The translations under genes were made by a program, and so were the position numbers. Shown piece by piece: positions 1 to 6,715 of a DNA stretch of 15,236 nucleotides. This DNA is from Deltaproteobacteria bacterium. Lineage in GTDB: Bacteria > Desulfobacterota > GWC2-55-46. The notes beneath the pieces are model-generated. The model was not told the origin of the DNA. It ran no database searches and worked only from the letters and a program-made list of their open reading frames with translations. The number at the start of each line of letters is the position of its first letter. The stretch's first letter is position 1. Where the stretch lies: positions 1-15,236 of the forward strand of contig JACRCJ010000038.1 of the NCBI GenBank assembly GCA_016219075.1, given 5' to 3'.

Positions 1-53
1 CTCCTTAAGTTCCCCATATCGTAATCTATGATGGCTATCATGGCAATATCAGG

Positions 54-74
54 CCCCGGGTTTTAACTCCGGGG
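54..74. repeat. GC-rich hairpin, relative of the dispersed CCGGGG repeat family
   Basis: A 6-bp stem (CCCCGG at 54-59 and CCGGGG at 69-74) encloses a loop containing GTTTTAACT. It lies downstream of hisB. On the minus strand no T-run follows, so it is not a typical intrinsic terminator. Its wording (CCCCGG, TTTTAA, CTCCGGGG) matches the hairpin repeats near 3613, 6831, 6870 and 12339. Confidence 0.45.
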
Positions 75-89
75 GCAGCTCGTTCTATC

Positions 90-225
90 AGGATGCGGAA
101 AACTCAAACAGATGTCAAAAGCGAGCGTAGCGAAGCAAATCCCGTCTTTAAGCAAACCGAATAGTTAGAGATTGCTTCGTCGCGGAAATCGTTCCTCGCA
201 ATGACGATTATGGACTTTTTCCGCA
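90..225. repeat. MITE-like / intergenic palindromic repeat downstream of hisB
   Basis: The element is bounded by inverted copies of TGCGGAAAA (94-102, and on the minus strand 217-225). Inside are two opposed versions of the same motif. GCGAAGCAAATC lies near 132-143 on the plus strand. On the minus strand 166-205 reads CATTGCGAGGAACG, then GCGACGAAGCAATCTC. The latter wording resembles a non-coding repeat seen between genes in many bacterial genomes. No credible gene lies in 1..230; a 63-codon frame here is mostly antisense to hisB. Confidence 0.5.
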
Positions 226-230
226 ACCTC

Positions 231-857
231 CTAAAGTTTTCCCTTCGTGCTCATCACGCCCTTGATCCTCGGGTCTTTGGCTACAGCCGCGCTAAGAGCC
301 CGCCCGAGCGCCTTGAAGACCGACTCTATAGCGTGGTGGACATCTTCGCCGTAATGAAGGGTTATGTGGAGGTCGATTCCGGCGCTGTTTGAAAAAGCCT
401 TCATGAACTCGTTCAAAAGACTCAAGTCGAACGCCTCCTTCATCCCTTCGGCCCCGGCCGAGAGTATCCTTTTCCTGACGGCAGGGGGCCTGTTCGAAGA
501 GGTGAACTTGAAGTACGGCCTGTTGCTTATGTCGAGCACTACCGTTGAGAGCGAGTCCATCATAGGCACGCTCGAAGCGCCGCAGCGCCTGATGCCGGAG
601 TTGTCCTTGAGGGCCTTTTTTACGGCCTCGCCGATGGATAACCCGACATCCTCGACCGTGTGGTGGAGATCGACCTCTATGTCGCCCGTGGCCCTTATCT
701 TTAAATCAAAGAGGCCGTGCCTCGAGAAGTTGGTGAGCATGTGGTCGAAGAAGGGGATCGGGGTCTTTATGTCGCCCCTGCCGCTTCCGTCAAGGTTCAG
801 CTCGACCGTTACCCCGGTCTCCTTCGTCTTTCTCGAAATCCTGGCTTTCCTTGCCAT
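231..857 (-). CDS. hisB: imidazoleglycerol-phosphate dehydratase HisB
   Basis: Monofunctional HisB of 208 residues. It dehydrates imidazole glycerol phosphate to imidazole acetol phosphate in cytosolic histidine synthesis. Visible family motifs are FFDHM (36-40), HHTVED (65-70), LH at 163-164 and HHAIE (174-178), the paired His/Glu sets that bind two Mn ions, and a C-terminal STKG close to the usual SSKG phosphate-binding end. The ATG at 857 directly follows the TGA of the upstream inserted gene, and AGGAG sits 5 bases before it within that gene's last codons. The protein is somewhat divergent: where most members read PMDE or PLDD it has PMMD (98-101), and there are roughly 13 extra residues between NRPYF (112-116) and FDLSLL. 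Metal ligands are intact, so activity is likely. It is the last gene of this transcription unit; no hisH, hisA or hisF follows in the window. Confidence 0.95.
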   Translation of the reverse strand: MARKARISRKTKETGVTVELNLDGSGRGDIKTPIPFFDHMLTNFSRHGLFDLKIRATGDIEVDLHHTVEDVGLSIGEAVKKALKDNSGIRRCGASSVPMMDSLSTVVLDISNRPYFKFTSSNRPPAVRKRILSAGAEGMKEAFDLSLLNEFMKAFSNSAGIDLHITLHYGEDVHHAIESVFKALGRALSAAVAKDPRIKGVMSTKGKL

Positions 858-1256
858 TCAGTCTCCTATACCAATCCCGTTTGTGCAATTTTTAATTATA
901 TTTTCAGAAAGAGTTGCGCCTCCGATATAAAGAGCATTTGTATCTGAATAGATATGTAAAGAAAGAGGGCGTAAATCAAGACTTACGATAGCGGTATCGC
1001 CCTCATAATGTAACTCTATTAATTTAACCGAATCGAGTTCTATGAAAACAGTATTTTTGTTGGCCTTTACACTTATATCACCTGCTATAACTTTGTTTTC
1101 TTCTACCTTAATAGGAGTGCTGGCTGGAGGGGAAGCGATATCGAATGACAATTTGATGCCATCGGGTTCTGGTTTATAAGAAAATAGAGGTGTCCCGGAA
1201 ATGACTATTGCGTTGGTGCAATCTTCGATTAAATTAGTGCCGATGGATATTTTCAT
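858..1256 (-). CDS. unknown 132-residue beta-rich protein in his-operon cassette
   Basis: I do not recognise this family. The sequence has short alternating hydrophobic stretches typical of beta strands and no signal peptide or membrane segment. Two similar segments lie near the ends: NLIEDCTNAIVI (8-19) and NIIKNCTNGIGI (119-130), 7 of 12 identical. Their N-x-I and C-T-N pattern recalls turns of right-handed beta-helix or pectate-lyase-like repeats, but with only two copies this is a guess. The start overlaps the stop of the 137-residue gene (ATGA at 1253-1256) and is preceded by GGGAAAG. The stop TGA touches the ATG of hisB. The gene is AT-rich compared with hisB and hisD. Its codons Gly-Ile-Gly-Asp at the end double as the hisB ribosome binding site. 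It is a full reading frame without damage, so it is probably expressed with the his genes. Confidence 0.75.
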   Translation of the reverse strand: MKISIGTNLIEDCTNAIVISGTPLFSYKPEPDGIKLSFDIASPPASTPIKVEENKVIAGDISVKANKNTVFIELDSVKLIELHYEGDTAIVSLDLRPLSLHIYSDTNALYIGGATLSENIIKNCTNGIGIGD

Positions 1257-1666
1257 GCCGCTTTCCCAATTTTAATATAGATTCCTACTTCAGAACCACT
1301 TATGCTCGGTTTCCCATCAGTTCCACCAATATTGGGTAGCGGCAGTTTTAAAGCTTTCTTATTTTCAAGGTAGACTCCTTCAGTTCTTGGGAAAAGATGA
1401 GAGTAATGTTTAGAAGTGGCTTCGGGAGAGTGAAAAATGAAAATTCCGCGATTCCCAATAAGTTCACGAATTTTATTTCTGACAGGCTCAACCGTGGTTA
1501 AGAAATCCAATTGCTGAGAAGCCGGGATTCTGAATACGTCAATTGTAAAATTCCGCCCATCAAAATCTCCTAATGTAGTTTTGTTGTCCGCCCATCGGAC
1601 AGGATAAGCATAATTAATGGCTTTCTCAATAAGGTAAAGAATTTTTTTCTTGGGTTCAAAATTCAT
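1253..1666 (-). CDS. unknown 137-residue soluble protein, partner of HEPN gene
   Basis: Not recognised with confidence. It is a soluble alpha/beta-looking protein. A lysine-rich N-terminal helix is followed by a WADNKTTLGDFDGRNFTIDVF segment (25-45 region), a helical middle (52-71), a strong beta strand GIFIFH (74-79) leading into SPEATSKHYSHLFP, and a glycine-rich C-terminal end. No P-loop, zinc ligands, nucleotidyltransferase GSxxxG...DxD motif or HTH is visible. The last point matters because many HEPN proteins pair with MNT nucleotidyltransferases. The start ATG overlaps the stop of the HEPN gene (ATGA, 1663-1666) and is preceded by a strong Shine-Dalgarno (GGAGGATAG) at 1667-1676. Its immediate coupling to the HEPN gene suggests the two proteins act together, for instance as a complex or an antitoxin-like pair. 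That is inference only. Confidence 0.78.
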   Translation of the reverse strand: MNFEPKKKILYLIEKAINYAYPVRWADNKTTLGDFDGRNFTIDVFRIPASQQLDFLTTVEPVRNKIRELIGNRGIFIFHSPEATSKHYSHLFPRTEGVYLENKKALKLPLPNIGGTDGKPSISGSEVGIYIKIGKAA

Positions 1667-2043
1667 TCTATCCTCCCCTCCTCACTGGAAAAATGCAAAA
1701 TCAATTCATTTGCAAACAAAATGGATCGTTTTGCTTCATACTCTTCAATTTCATCTAAATAATAATCTGCCTTGATTCTGTACTGACGTAGAAGCTCAAA
1801 ATTTTTTCTTTGTATAGGGCCGATCACTCCGTACTCATCACATAATATGTCGGGAAAATCATAGTGTCTCCAATAATAGTTACCATCTCTTGATTCGTCT
1901 CGTGGGTTTTCACCCATTACATCTAAAAAATGCCATGCCATTAAATAGACAGCATAATACGCTCTTGACGCAGCTGATTCGAAATAAGAATTCGCAACTA
2001 ATAATTTTGCAGCCTCATAATTGGAAAGAGCTTTATTTTTCAT
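1663..2043 (-). CDS. HEPN-domain protein inserted after hisD
   Basis: A 126-residue all-helical protein with the pattern of the HEPN domain (PF05168-like). An N-terminal helix (YEAAKLLVANSYFESA) is followed by the signature SRAYYAVYLMAWHFL (26-40), a variable middle, then LLRQYRIKADYYLDEIEEYEA (84-104), which matches the R..ADY and following acidic helix of the family. HEPN proteins include RNase toxins, defence components and non-catalytic binding subunits. The RNase-type R-x4-6-H motif is not present at the expected helix; R89 is followed by A-D-Y. A nuclease role is therefore unsupported, though H60 and H38 exist elsewhere. The ATG at 2043 lies inside the last codons of hisD (11-base overlap) with only a weak ribosome binding site, so translation is probably coupled to hisD. 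Composition is AT-rich: 19 G+C of 60 at 1681-1740, against 33 of 60 at 2161-2220 in hisD. Confidence 0.82.
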   Translation of the reverse strand: MKNKALSNYEAAKLLVANSYFESAASRAYYAVYLMAWHFLDVMGENPRDESRDGNYYWRHYDFPDILCDEYGVIGPIQRKNFELLRQYRIKADYYLDEIEEYEAKRSILFANELILHFSSEEGRIE

Positions 2044-3340
2044 ATGCTCTGTCTTTTTTCTTAAGCCTCATCCCGGCGCTTCTGCCGTGGGCCTCGAGCC
2101 CTTCTAAATCCGCGAACCTCTTTACATCAGGCCCCAGCGCCTCTATCGACCTCTGTGAGAAACTTATGACGCTTGTCCTCTTTATGAAGTCCTCTACGCC
2201 CAGGGGGGACGAGAACCGCGCGGTGCCTCCGGTGGGGAGCGTGTGGTTGGGCCCGGCGAGGTAGTCGCCAGCGGCCTCAGGCGTATGGTAGCCCAAAAAT
2301 ACCGCCCCGGCGTTTCTTATCTCCCCCAGAAGCTCGAAGGGCTTCTCGACGAAGAGCTCAAGGTGTTCGGGAGCGATACTGTTCGAGACAGCCGCGGCCT
2401 CGCTTAAGTCGCGGGCGATTATTATCGCGCCGTAGTTCTTTATAGAGACCCCGGCGATTTTACGCCGTTTAAGCTTCTTCATCTCTTTGGCGACTGTCGC
2501 TTCCACGGCCCCGGCCATCTCTCTTGAAGTGGTTATGAGGATGCTTGAGGCGAGCTCGTCGTGCTCGGCCTGAGATAATAGGTCCATCGCTATCCAGGAG
2601 GGATTCCCGGTGCCGTCGTTTATGATGAGTATCTCGCTTGGGCCGGCTATCATGTCGATATTGACGGCGCCGAAGACGAGCCTCTTGGCCGTGGCCACAT
2701 AGATGTTTCCCGGCCCCGTGATCTTGTCTACCCTCGGGACTGTCTTTGTGCCGTAGGCAAGGGCGGCTATTGCCTGCGCGCCGCCTATCCTAAAGACCCT
2801 GTCCACGCCGGCTACTCTGGCCGCCGCCAGGACATACGGGTCCAGTCCGTCCTTGCCGGGCGGGGTGGCCATGACGACCTCATCTACGCCCGCGACTTTG
2901 GCGGGTATGGCGTTCATCAGGACCGTAGACGGGTAGGCGGCCTTGCCTCCGGGCACATATATCCCGGCCCTCTCGAGAGGGGTGATCTTTACCCCGAGCG
3001 TGGTGCCGTTTCCGTCGGTAGTGAACCATGAGTTCTGGAGCTGTTTTTTGTGGAACGACTCTATGCGGGAAGCGGCGAGTTCGATGAGGCGCAGGTCTTT
3101 TTTCGGGATGCGGGAAGCGGCGCGGTCTATCTCTCTGGAGGCGACCTCGATGCGGCCTTTGACATCCACGCCGTCGAACTTTCTGGTGTATTCGACGAGG
3201 GCCAGGTCGCCGTCTTTGCGGACGGCGACGAGGATGGCCTTTACGGCGGCCTCTACCCTTCCCGTCTCCTCTTCGCCCCTTCCCGTTATGGAGGAGAGAA
3301 GGGCCGGAAATCTTTTATCTTTGGATTCGATGACCCGCAT
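2033..3340 (-). CDS. hisD: histidinol dehydrogenase HisD
   Basis: A zinc-dependent, NAD-linked enzyme that oxidises L-histidinol to L-histidine in two steps, the end of the histidine pathway. It has 435 residues, usual for the family. Motifs are VEYTRKFDG (49-57), GIYVPGG (126-132), IGGAQAIAALAYGT (185-198), TGPGN.YV..AK (208-219), IDMIAGPSE (228-236), SQAEHD with zinc ligands Q and H (256-261), APEHLE, and the C-terminal GLEAHGRS, whose His is another ligand. The C-terminal tail after GMRL is about nine residues (KKKDRAYEK) and contains the start of the inserted HEPN gene, so the insertion boundary lies near 2050. There is no strong Shine-Dalgarno before the ATG at 3340. A 9-bp hairpin stands 15 bases upstream. 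It is separated from hisG by 350 bases of repeat-rich DNA, so it may have its own promoter. Confidence 0.97.
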   Translation of the reverse strand: MRVIESKDKRFPALLSSITGRGEEETGRVEAAVKAILVAVRKDGDLALVEYTRKFDGVDVKGRIEVASREIDRAASRIPKKDLRLIELAASRIESFHKKQLQNSWFTTDGNGTTLGVKITPLERAGIYVPGGKAAYPSTVLMNAIPAKVAGVDEVVMATPPGKDGLDPYVLAAARVAGVDRVFRIGGAQAIAALAYGTKTVPRVDKITGPGNIYVATAKRLVFGAVNIDMIAGPSEILIINDGTGNPSWIAMDLLSQAEHDELASSILITTSREMAGAVEATVAKEMKKLKRRKIAGVSIKNYGAIIIARDLSEAAAVSNSIAPEHLELFVEKPFELLGEIRNAGAVFLGYHTPEAAGDYLAGPNHTLPTGGTARFSSPLGVEDFIKRTSVISFSQRSIEALGPDVKRFADLEGLEAHGRSAGMRLKKKDRAYEK

Positions 3341-3354
3341 TGTCTTTTCAGGAG

Positions 3355-3379
3355 ACAGCGAAGAGAGAGCCTTCGCTGT
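3355..3379. promoter_or_regulatory. hairpin in hisD leader (terminator-like on plus strand)
   Basis: A perfect 9-bp stem, ACAGCGAAG (3355-3363) and CTTCGCTGT (3371-3379), has a 7-base loop. On the plus strand it is followed by TTTTTAAATTTTATTC, so it would work as an intrinsic terminator for transcripts moving toward hisG, antisense to hisD. On the minus strand it lies just upstream of the hisD start and could affect translation or stability. No histidine-rich leader peptide was found beside it. Confidence 0.45.
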
Positions 3380-3690
3380 TTTTAAATTTTATTCTCTTTT
3401 TAGGGTAAATACCCCGTAGTTTGCTGCGCTTTACAAAAGGGCCTTTTTGCGCGCTGGTGCGCGCCTCGGGGCTATTGCTCTCGCTCCTAAGCTCGCGCGC
3501 AATAAATACAGAGGCTTGCTCGCTCGCTCTCCTTTATTCACTGCGCAATGCCCCTGGTGTTTTGTTAAAAACAATACAAAACATCTAATAACATAGGTTG
3601 TTTTCAGATACTCCGGAGAAAAGCTCCGGGGAGGTTCATTTTTTTAACGACCCGGAAACCCGTCAAAGAAGGTCCGCCGCCCGAGCCGTT
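3380..3690. other. hisG-hisD gap: repeat-rich, no gene
   Basis: About 310 bases without a credible gene. It holds a GCGCGC-TGGT-GCGCGC hairpin (3449-3464), GC-rich low-complexity words such as CTCGCTCGCTCTC, an AT-rich stretch (3560-3600) with TTGTT/AACAA inverted words where a hisD promoter could lie, and the dispersed repeat at 3613. I could not define a convincing -35/-10 pair. Confidence 0.5.
3613..3644. repeat. 32-base dispersed repeat, copy 1
   Basis: Identical over 32 bases to 6831-6862. It starts with a hairpin (CCGGAG, AAAAG, CTCCGG) and continues GGGAGGTTCATTTTTT. This copy lies just beyond the 3' end of hisG. On the plus strand the T-run is separated from the hairpin by about ten bases, so it is not a classic terminator. 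Confidence 0.8.
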
Positions 3691-4368
3691 CTATCGCTTT
3701 TTAGCCTCGGCCACGGCCCTGCTGAGCCTGTCAACGAGGTCCTTGACCCTCTTGGGCTTGGTCTTGAGGCTCGCCCTGTTGCAGACGAGCTTTGAGGTTA
3801 TCGGCATCACGTCCTCTACCTCCACGAGCCCGTTTTTGCGGAGCGTTTCACCGGTCTGCACGAGGTCCACGATCCTCTCGGAGAGGCCCAGCAGGGGCGC
3901 AAGCTCTATCGAGCCGTAAAGCTTTATTATCTCGACCTGTATGCCCTTGTCTAAAAAGTGCTTTAATGTGATGTTGGGGTACTTCGTTGCCACCCGTATG
4001 TGCGTCCAGTGCCTGGGGTTGTCCGTGGCGCCGAGTTCTTTGGGCTCGGCCACCATCATCCTGCACGCGCCAATACCCAAGTCCAGCGGCTCATAGAGGT
4101 CCTTTGCCTGCTCAAGGAGTACGTCCTTTCCTGCTATCCCCATGTCGGCGGCCCCGTGCTCGACATATGTCGGCACATCCTGGCTCCTTATTACCATGAA
4201 CCTGAGCCCTTCCGCAATGTTTTCGAATATGAGCCTGCGTTCGTCCTGAAGTATCTCGCTGAAGTCGACCCCGGCGGCCTTGAATACCGTCAACGCCTCC
4301 TTGAGTATCCTGCCCTTGGGCAGCGCTATCGTAAGTGTGTTCTCCAACGATCTTTTCTGAGTGCTCAC
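3691..4368 (-). CDS. hisG: ATP phosphoribosyltransferase HisG, short form
   Basis: Catalyses the first step of histidine synthesis, ATP + PRPP to phosphoribosyl-ATP. The start is set at a GTG (4366-4368) that overlaps the murA stop as GTGA, with GAGGG seven bases upstream. A longer open frame to 4572 exists, but its extra residues are an arginine-rich shadow of murA. From the GTG the protein has 225 residues and begins STQKRSLENTLTIALPKGR, with the family ALPKGR at 15-20. Further signatures are RSQDVPTYVEHGAADMGIAG (61-80) and the PRPP-binding LGLSERIVDLVQTGETL (160-176). The length shows the short HisG type without the C-terminal ACT-like regulatory domain. In characterised species this type needs the HisZ partner for activity and histidine feedback. 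No hisZ is seen in this window. Confidence 0.96.
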   Translation of the reverse strand: MSTQKRSLENTLTIALPKGRILKEALTVFKAAGVDFSEILQDERRLIFENIAEGLRFMVIRSQDVPTYVEHGAADMGIAGKDVLLEQAKDLYEPLDLGIGACRMMVAEPKELGATDNPRHWTHIRVATKYPNITLKHFLDKGIQVEIIKLYGSIELAPLLGLSERIVDLVQTGETLRKNGLVEVEDVMPITSKLVCNRASLKTKPKRVKDLVDRLSRAVAEAKKR

Positions 4369-5621
4369 GATTTTACCCTCTCTATTTTCGCCCCCAGGCG
4401 CTTTAATTTCTCCTCTATACGCTCGTAACCCCTGTCGAGGTGGTATATCCTGGAGACCTCGGTCCTGCCCTCGGCCACTAGCCCGGCGAGTATTAGCGAA
4501 GCGCTCGCTCTCAGGTCCGTGGCCATGAGGGGGGCGCCGCTCAAGTGCTTTACGCCCCTTACCACGGCGCACCTTCCGTCCACGGTGATGTCCGCGCCCA
4601 TCCTCTTGAGCTCCCCGACATGCATGAACCTGTTCTCGAAGACCGTCTCGGTGATGACGCTCAGGCCGCCGGCCACGGTCATCATCGCCATTATCTGCGC
4701 CTGCATGTCCGTAGGGAAGCCGGGGTAGGGGATCGTCTTGATATCGACGCTCCTTATCGGCCAGTCGCCTATGACCCTGACCCCGCCGGCCTCCTCCGCT
4801 ATCTCTGCCCCCGCCTCCCTTAGCTTTACCGATAGCGATTCGAGGTGGTGAAGCGGGCAGTCCTTTAAAAGCACGTTGCCGCGGGTCATGGCCGAGGCGA
4901 CCATGAAGGTGCCTGCCTCGATCCTGTCGGGTATCACCCTGACCTCGACGGGTTTAAGCGCGCGGACGCCTTCTATCCTTATCGTATCGGTCCCTGCGCC
5001 CTTTATCACGGCGCCCATCCTGTTAAGGGCGTCGGCGAGGCATACTACCTCCGGCTCCAGAGCGGCGTTCTCAAGGACCGTCGTGCCCTCGGCGTGCACG
5101 GCCGCGAGCATCAGGTTCTCGGTGCCGGTGACGGTCGTGGTGTCCATGTATATCTTGGCGCCCTTGAGCTTTTCAGCGGTTACCGTCACATAGCCGTGCT
5201 CTATGGAGACCTCTGCCCCCATCTTTTTAAGCCCCATGAGGTGCAGGTCGATCGGGCGGGCGCCTATGGCGCAGCCCCCCGGAAGCGAGACCCTGGCCTT
5301 TTTAAACCTCGACACGAGCGGCCCCAGCACCAGGACCGACGCCCGCATGGTCTTTACCATGTCGTAGGGGGCCTCGGGCACAGGTACATCCCTTGTCCTG
5401 ATCCTCATGGTCCCCGGTCCGTCCGACTCTATCTCGCACCCGAGGTGTCTAAGAAGCACCTTGAATGTGTCGATGTCTCGTAGGCTCGGGACATTCGTAA
5501 TGGTAGTCCACCCGTCCACGAGCAAAGAGGCGGCCATAAGCGGCAGCACGGCGTTCTTGGCGCCGCTTACTGTGACCTCTCCGACCAAGCGGTTGCCGCC
5601 TTCTATGAGTATCTTGTCCAT
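4365..5621 (-). CDS. murA: UDP-N-acetylglucosamine 1-carboxyvinyltransferase MurA
   Basis: First committed enzyme of peptidoglycan precursor synthesis, adding enolpyruvate from PEP to UDP-GlcNAc in the cytosol. It is 418 residues, full length. Visible are the N-terminal SGAKNAVLP with K22 and N23, the catalytic loop GGCAIGARPIDLH with C117, the ATDLRASASL segment (R371) and LDRGYERIEEKL containing R397. Presence of the loop cysteine rather than aspartate predicts fosfomycin sensitivity (known for the family, inferred here). Its ATG overlaps the TAA of prfA by one base (TAATG at 5619-5623), and its own stop overlaps the hisG start by four bases. prfA, murA and hisG are thus one tightly packed unit. 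In related gene orders prmC usually stands between prfA and murA; here it is absent. Confidence 0.97.
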   Translation of the reverse strand: MDKILIEGGNRLVGEVTVSGAKNAVLPLMAASLLVDGWTTITNVPSLRDIDTFKVLLRHLGCEIESDGPGTMRIRTRDVPVPEAPYDMVKTMRASVLVLGPLVSRFKKARVSLPGGCAIGARPIDLHLMGLKKMGAEVSIEHGYVTVTAEKLKGAKIYMDTTTVTGTENLMLAAVHAEGTTVLENAALEPEVVCLADALNRMGAVIKGAGTDTIRIEGVRALKPVEVRVIPDRIEAGTFMVASAMTRGNVLLKDCPLHHLESLSVKLREAGAEIAEEAGGVRVIGDWPIRSVDIKTIPYPGFPTDMQAQIMAMMTVAGGLSVITETVFENRFMHVGELKRMGADITVDGRCAVVRGVKHLSGAPLMATDLRASASLILAGLVAEGRTEVSRIYHLDRGYERIEEKLKRLGAKIERVKS

Positions 5622-6715
5622 TAGATTTCCGCGCCCTTCAGGGCCTCTGTCTGGTAAAAGGCGATTATGTCGTCTATGAGCTCCGTGAGGTCGCCTTCCA
5701 TTATCTCGCTGAGTTTATGGAGCGTTATGCCCATCCTGTGGTCAGTGACGCGGTTTTGAGGGAAGTTGTAGGTGCGTATCTTCTCGCTCCTGTCCCCGGT
5801 CCCGACCTGGGTCTTTCTGTCGGCCGCTATCTTTTTCTGCTGCTCCTGGACCTTCATGTCAAGGATCCGGGATATGAGGACCTTGAACGCCTTGGCGCGG
5901 TTCTTGTGCTGGCTCTTTTCCTCCTGGCACGCCACGACGACCCCGGTTGGTATGTGCGTCATCCTGACGGCGGTCTCGACCTTGTTGACGTTCTGGCCGC
6001 CGTGGCCTCCCGACCGGTAGGTGTCGACCCTGATGTCCTCCATCCTCACATCGACCTCGACCTCTTCCGCCTCGGGCATCACGGCCACCGTGACGGTCGA
6101 GGTGTGGCGTCTTCCCGATGCTTCGGTCTCAGGGACCCTCTGTACGCGGTGCACGCCGCTTTCGTACTTGAGCTTTGAGTACGCGCCCTTGCCCTCTATC
6201 GAGGCGATGACCTCTTTTAACCCGTTGGGCCCGGAGGGGCTTATGCTCATGACCTCGACCTTCCAGCGGTGCAGCTCCGCGAACCGGGTGTACATCCTGA
6301 AGAGCTCGGCGGCGAAAAGGGCCGATTCGTCCCCGCCGGCCCCGGCCCTTATCTCAAGGAATATGTTTTTGTCATCGTTGGGGTCCTTCGGCAGAAGCAT
6401 CACCTTGATCTTCTGCAAAAGCTCTTCCTTTCTCTTCTGGAGGCCCGGGATCTCTTCCTTGGCAAGCTCCCTTAAGTCCGCGTCCTTGCCTTCGAGGATG
6501 CCCCTGTTGTCGGAAAGCTCGGAGTCTGTCTTCTTAAGGTCCCTGTACGCTTCCACGAGAAGGCTCAATGACGCGTGTTCCTTCATGTACTTCTGGTACG
6601 TCTCCTGGTCGGCCAACACCTCCGGCCTGGAGAGAAGCTCGGAGAGCTCCACATATCTTTTCTCGACGTCTTCGAGGCGTTTCTGGATCATAAGCAGTTC
6701 TTGGATCCCGGGCAT
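5621..6715 (-). CDS. prfA: peptide chain release factor 1
   Basis: Recognises UAA and UAG in the ribosome A site and triggers peptidyl-tRNA hydrolysis. It is 364 residues from the first ATG. The codon-recognition tripeptide is P-E-T (195-197, in RVPETEASGRRHTS), the RF1 type and not the SPF of RF2. The catalytic GGQ is at 239-241 in SGGHGGQNVNKVETAVR. GAGGDESALFAAELFRMY (125-142) is also a family block. An internal ATG at 6691 (MIQKRLEDVEKRYVEL) fits the usual family start and would give 356 residues. Neither ATG has a strong Shine-Dalgarno, so the start is uncertain. The methyltransferase gene prmC, which modifies the GGQ glutamine, is not next to it. Confidence 0.95.
   Translation of the reverse strand: MPGIQELLMIQKRLEDVEKRYVELSELLSRPEVLADQETYQKYMKEHASLSLLVEAYRDLKKTDSELSDNRGILEGKDADLRELAKEEIPGLQKRKEELLQKIKVMLLPKDPNDDKNIFLEIRAGAGGDESALFAAELFRMYTRFAELHRWKVEVMSISPSGPNGLKEVIASIEGKGAYSKLKYESGVHRVQRVPETEASGRRHTSTVTVAVMPEAEEVEVDVRMEDIRVDTYRSGGHGGQNVNKVETAVRMTHIPTGVVVACQEEKSQHKNRAKAFKVLISRILDMKVQEQQKKIAADRKTQVGTGDRSEKIRTYNFPQNRVTDHRMGITLHKLSEIMEGDLTELIDDIIAFYQTEALKGAEI

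Noticed and set aside
3441..3540. possible CRISPR or tandem repeat in the CTCGCTCGCTC region
   Set aside because: Only low-complexity GC-rich words and one hairpin; no regular repeat-spacer pattern.
4369..4572. 68-residue N-terminal extension of HisG
   Set aside because: Arginine/glycine-rich shadow of murA; the GTG at 4368 with GAGGG upstream matches the known HisG start.
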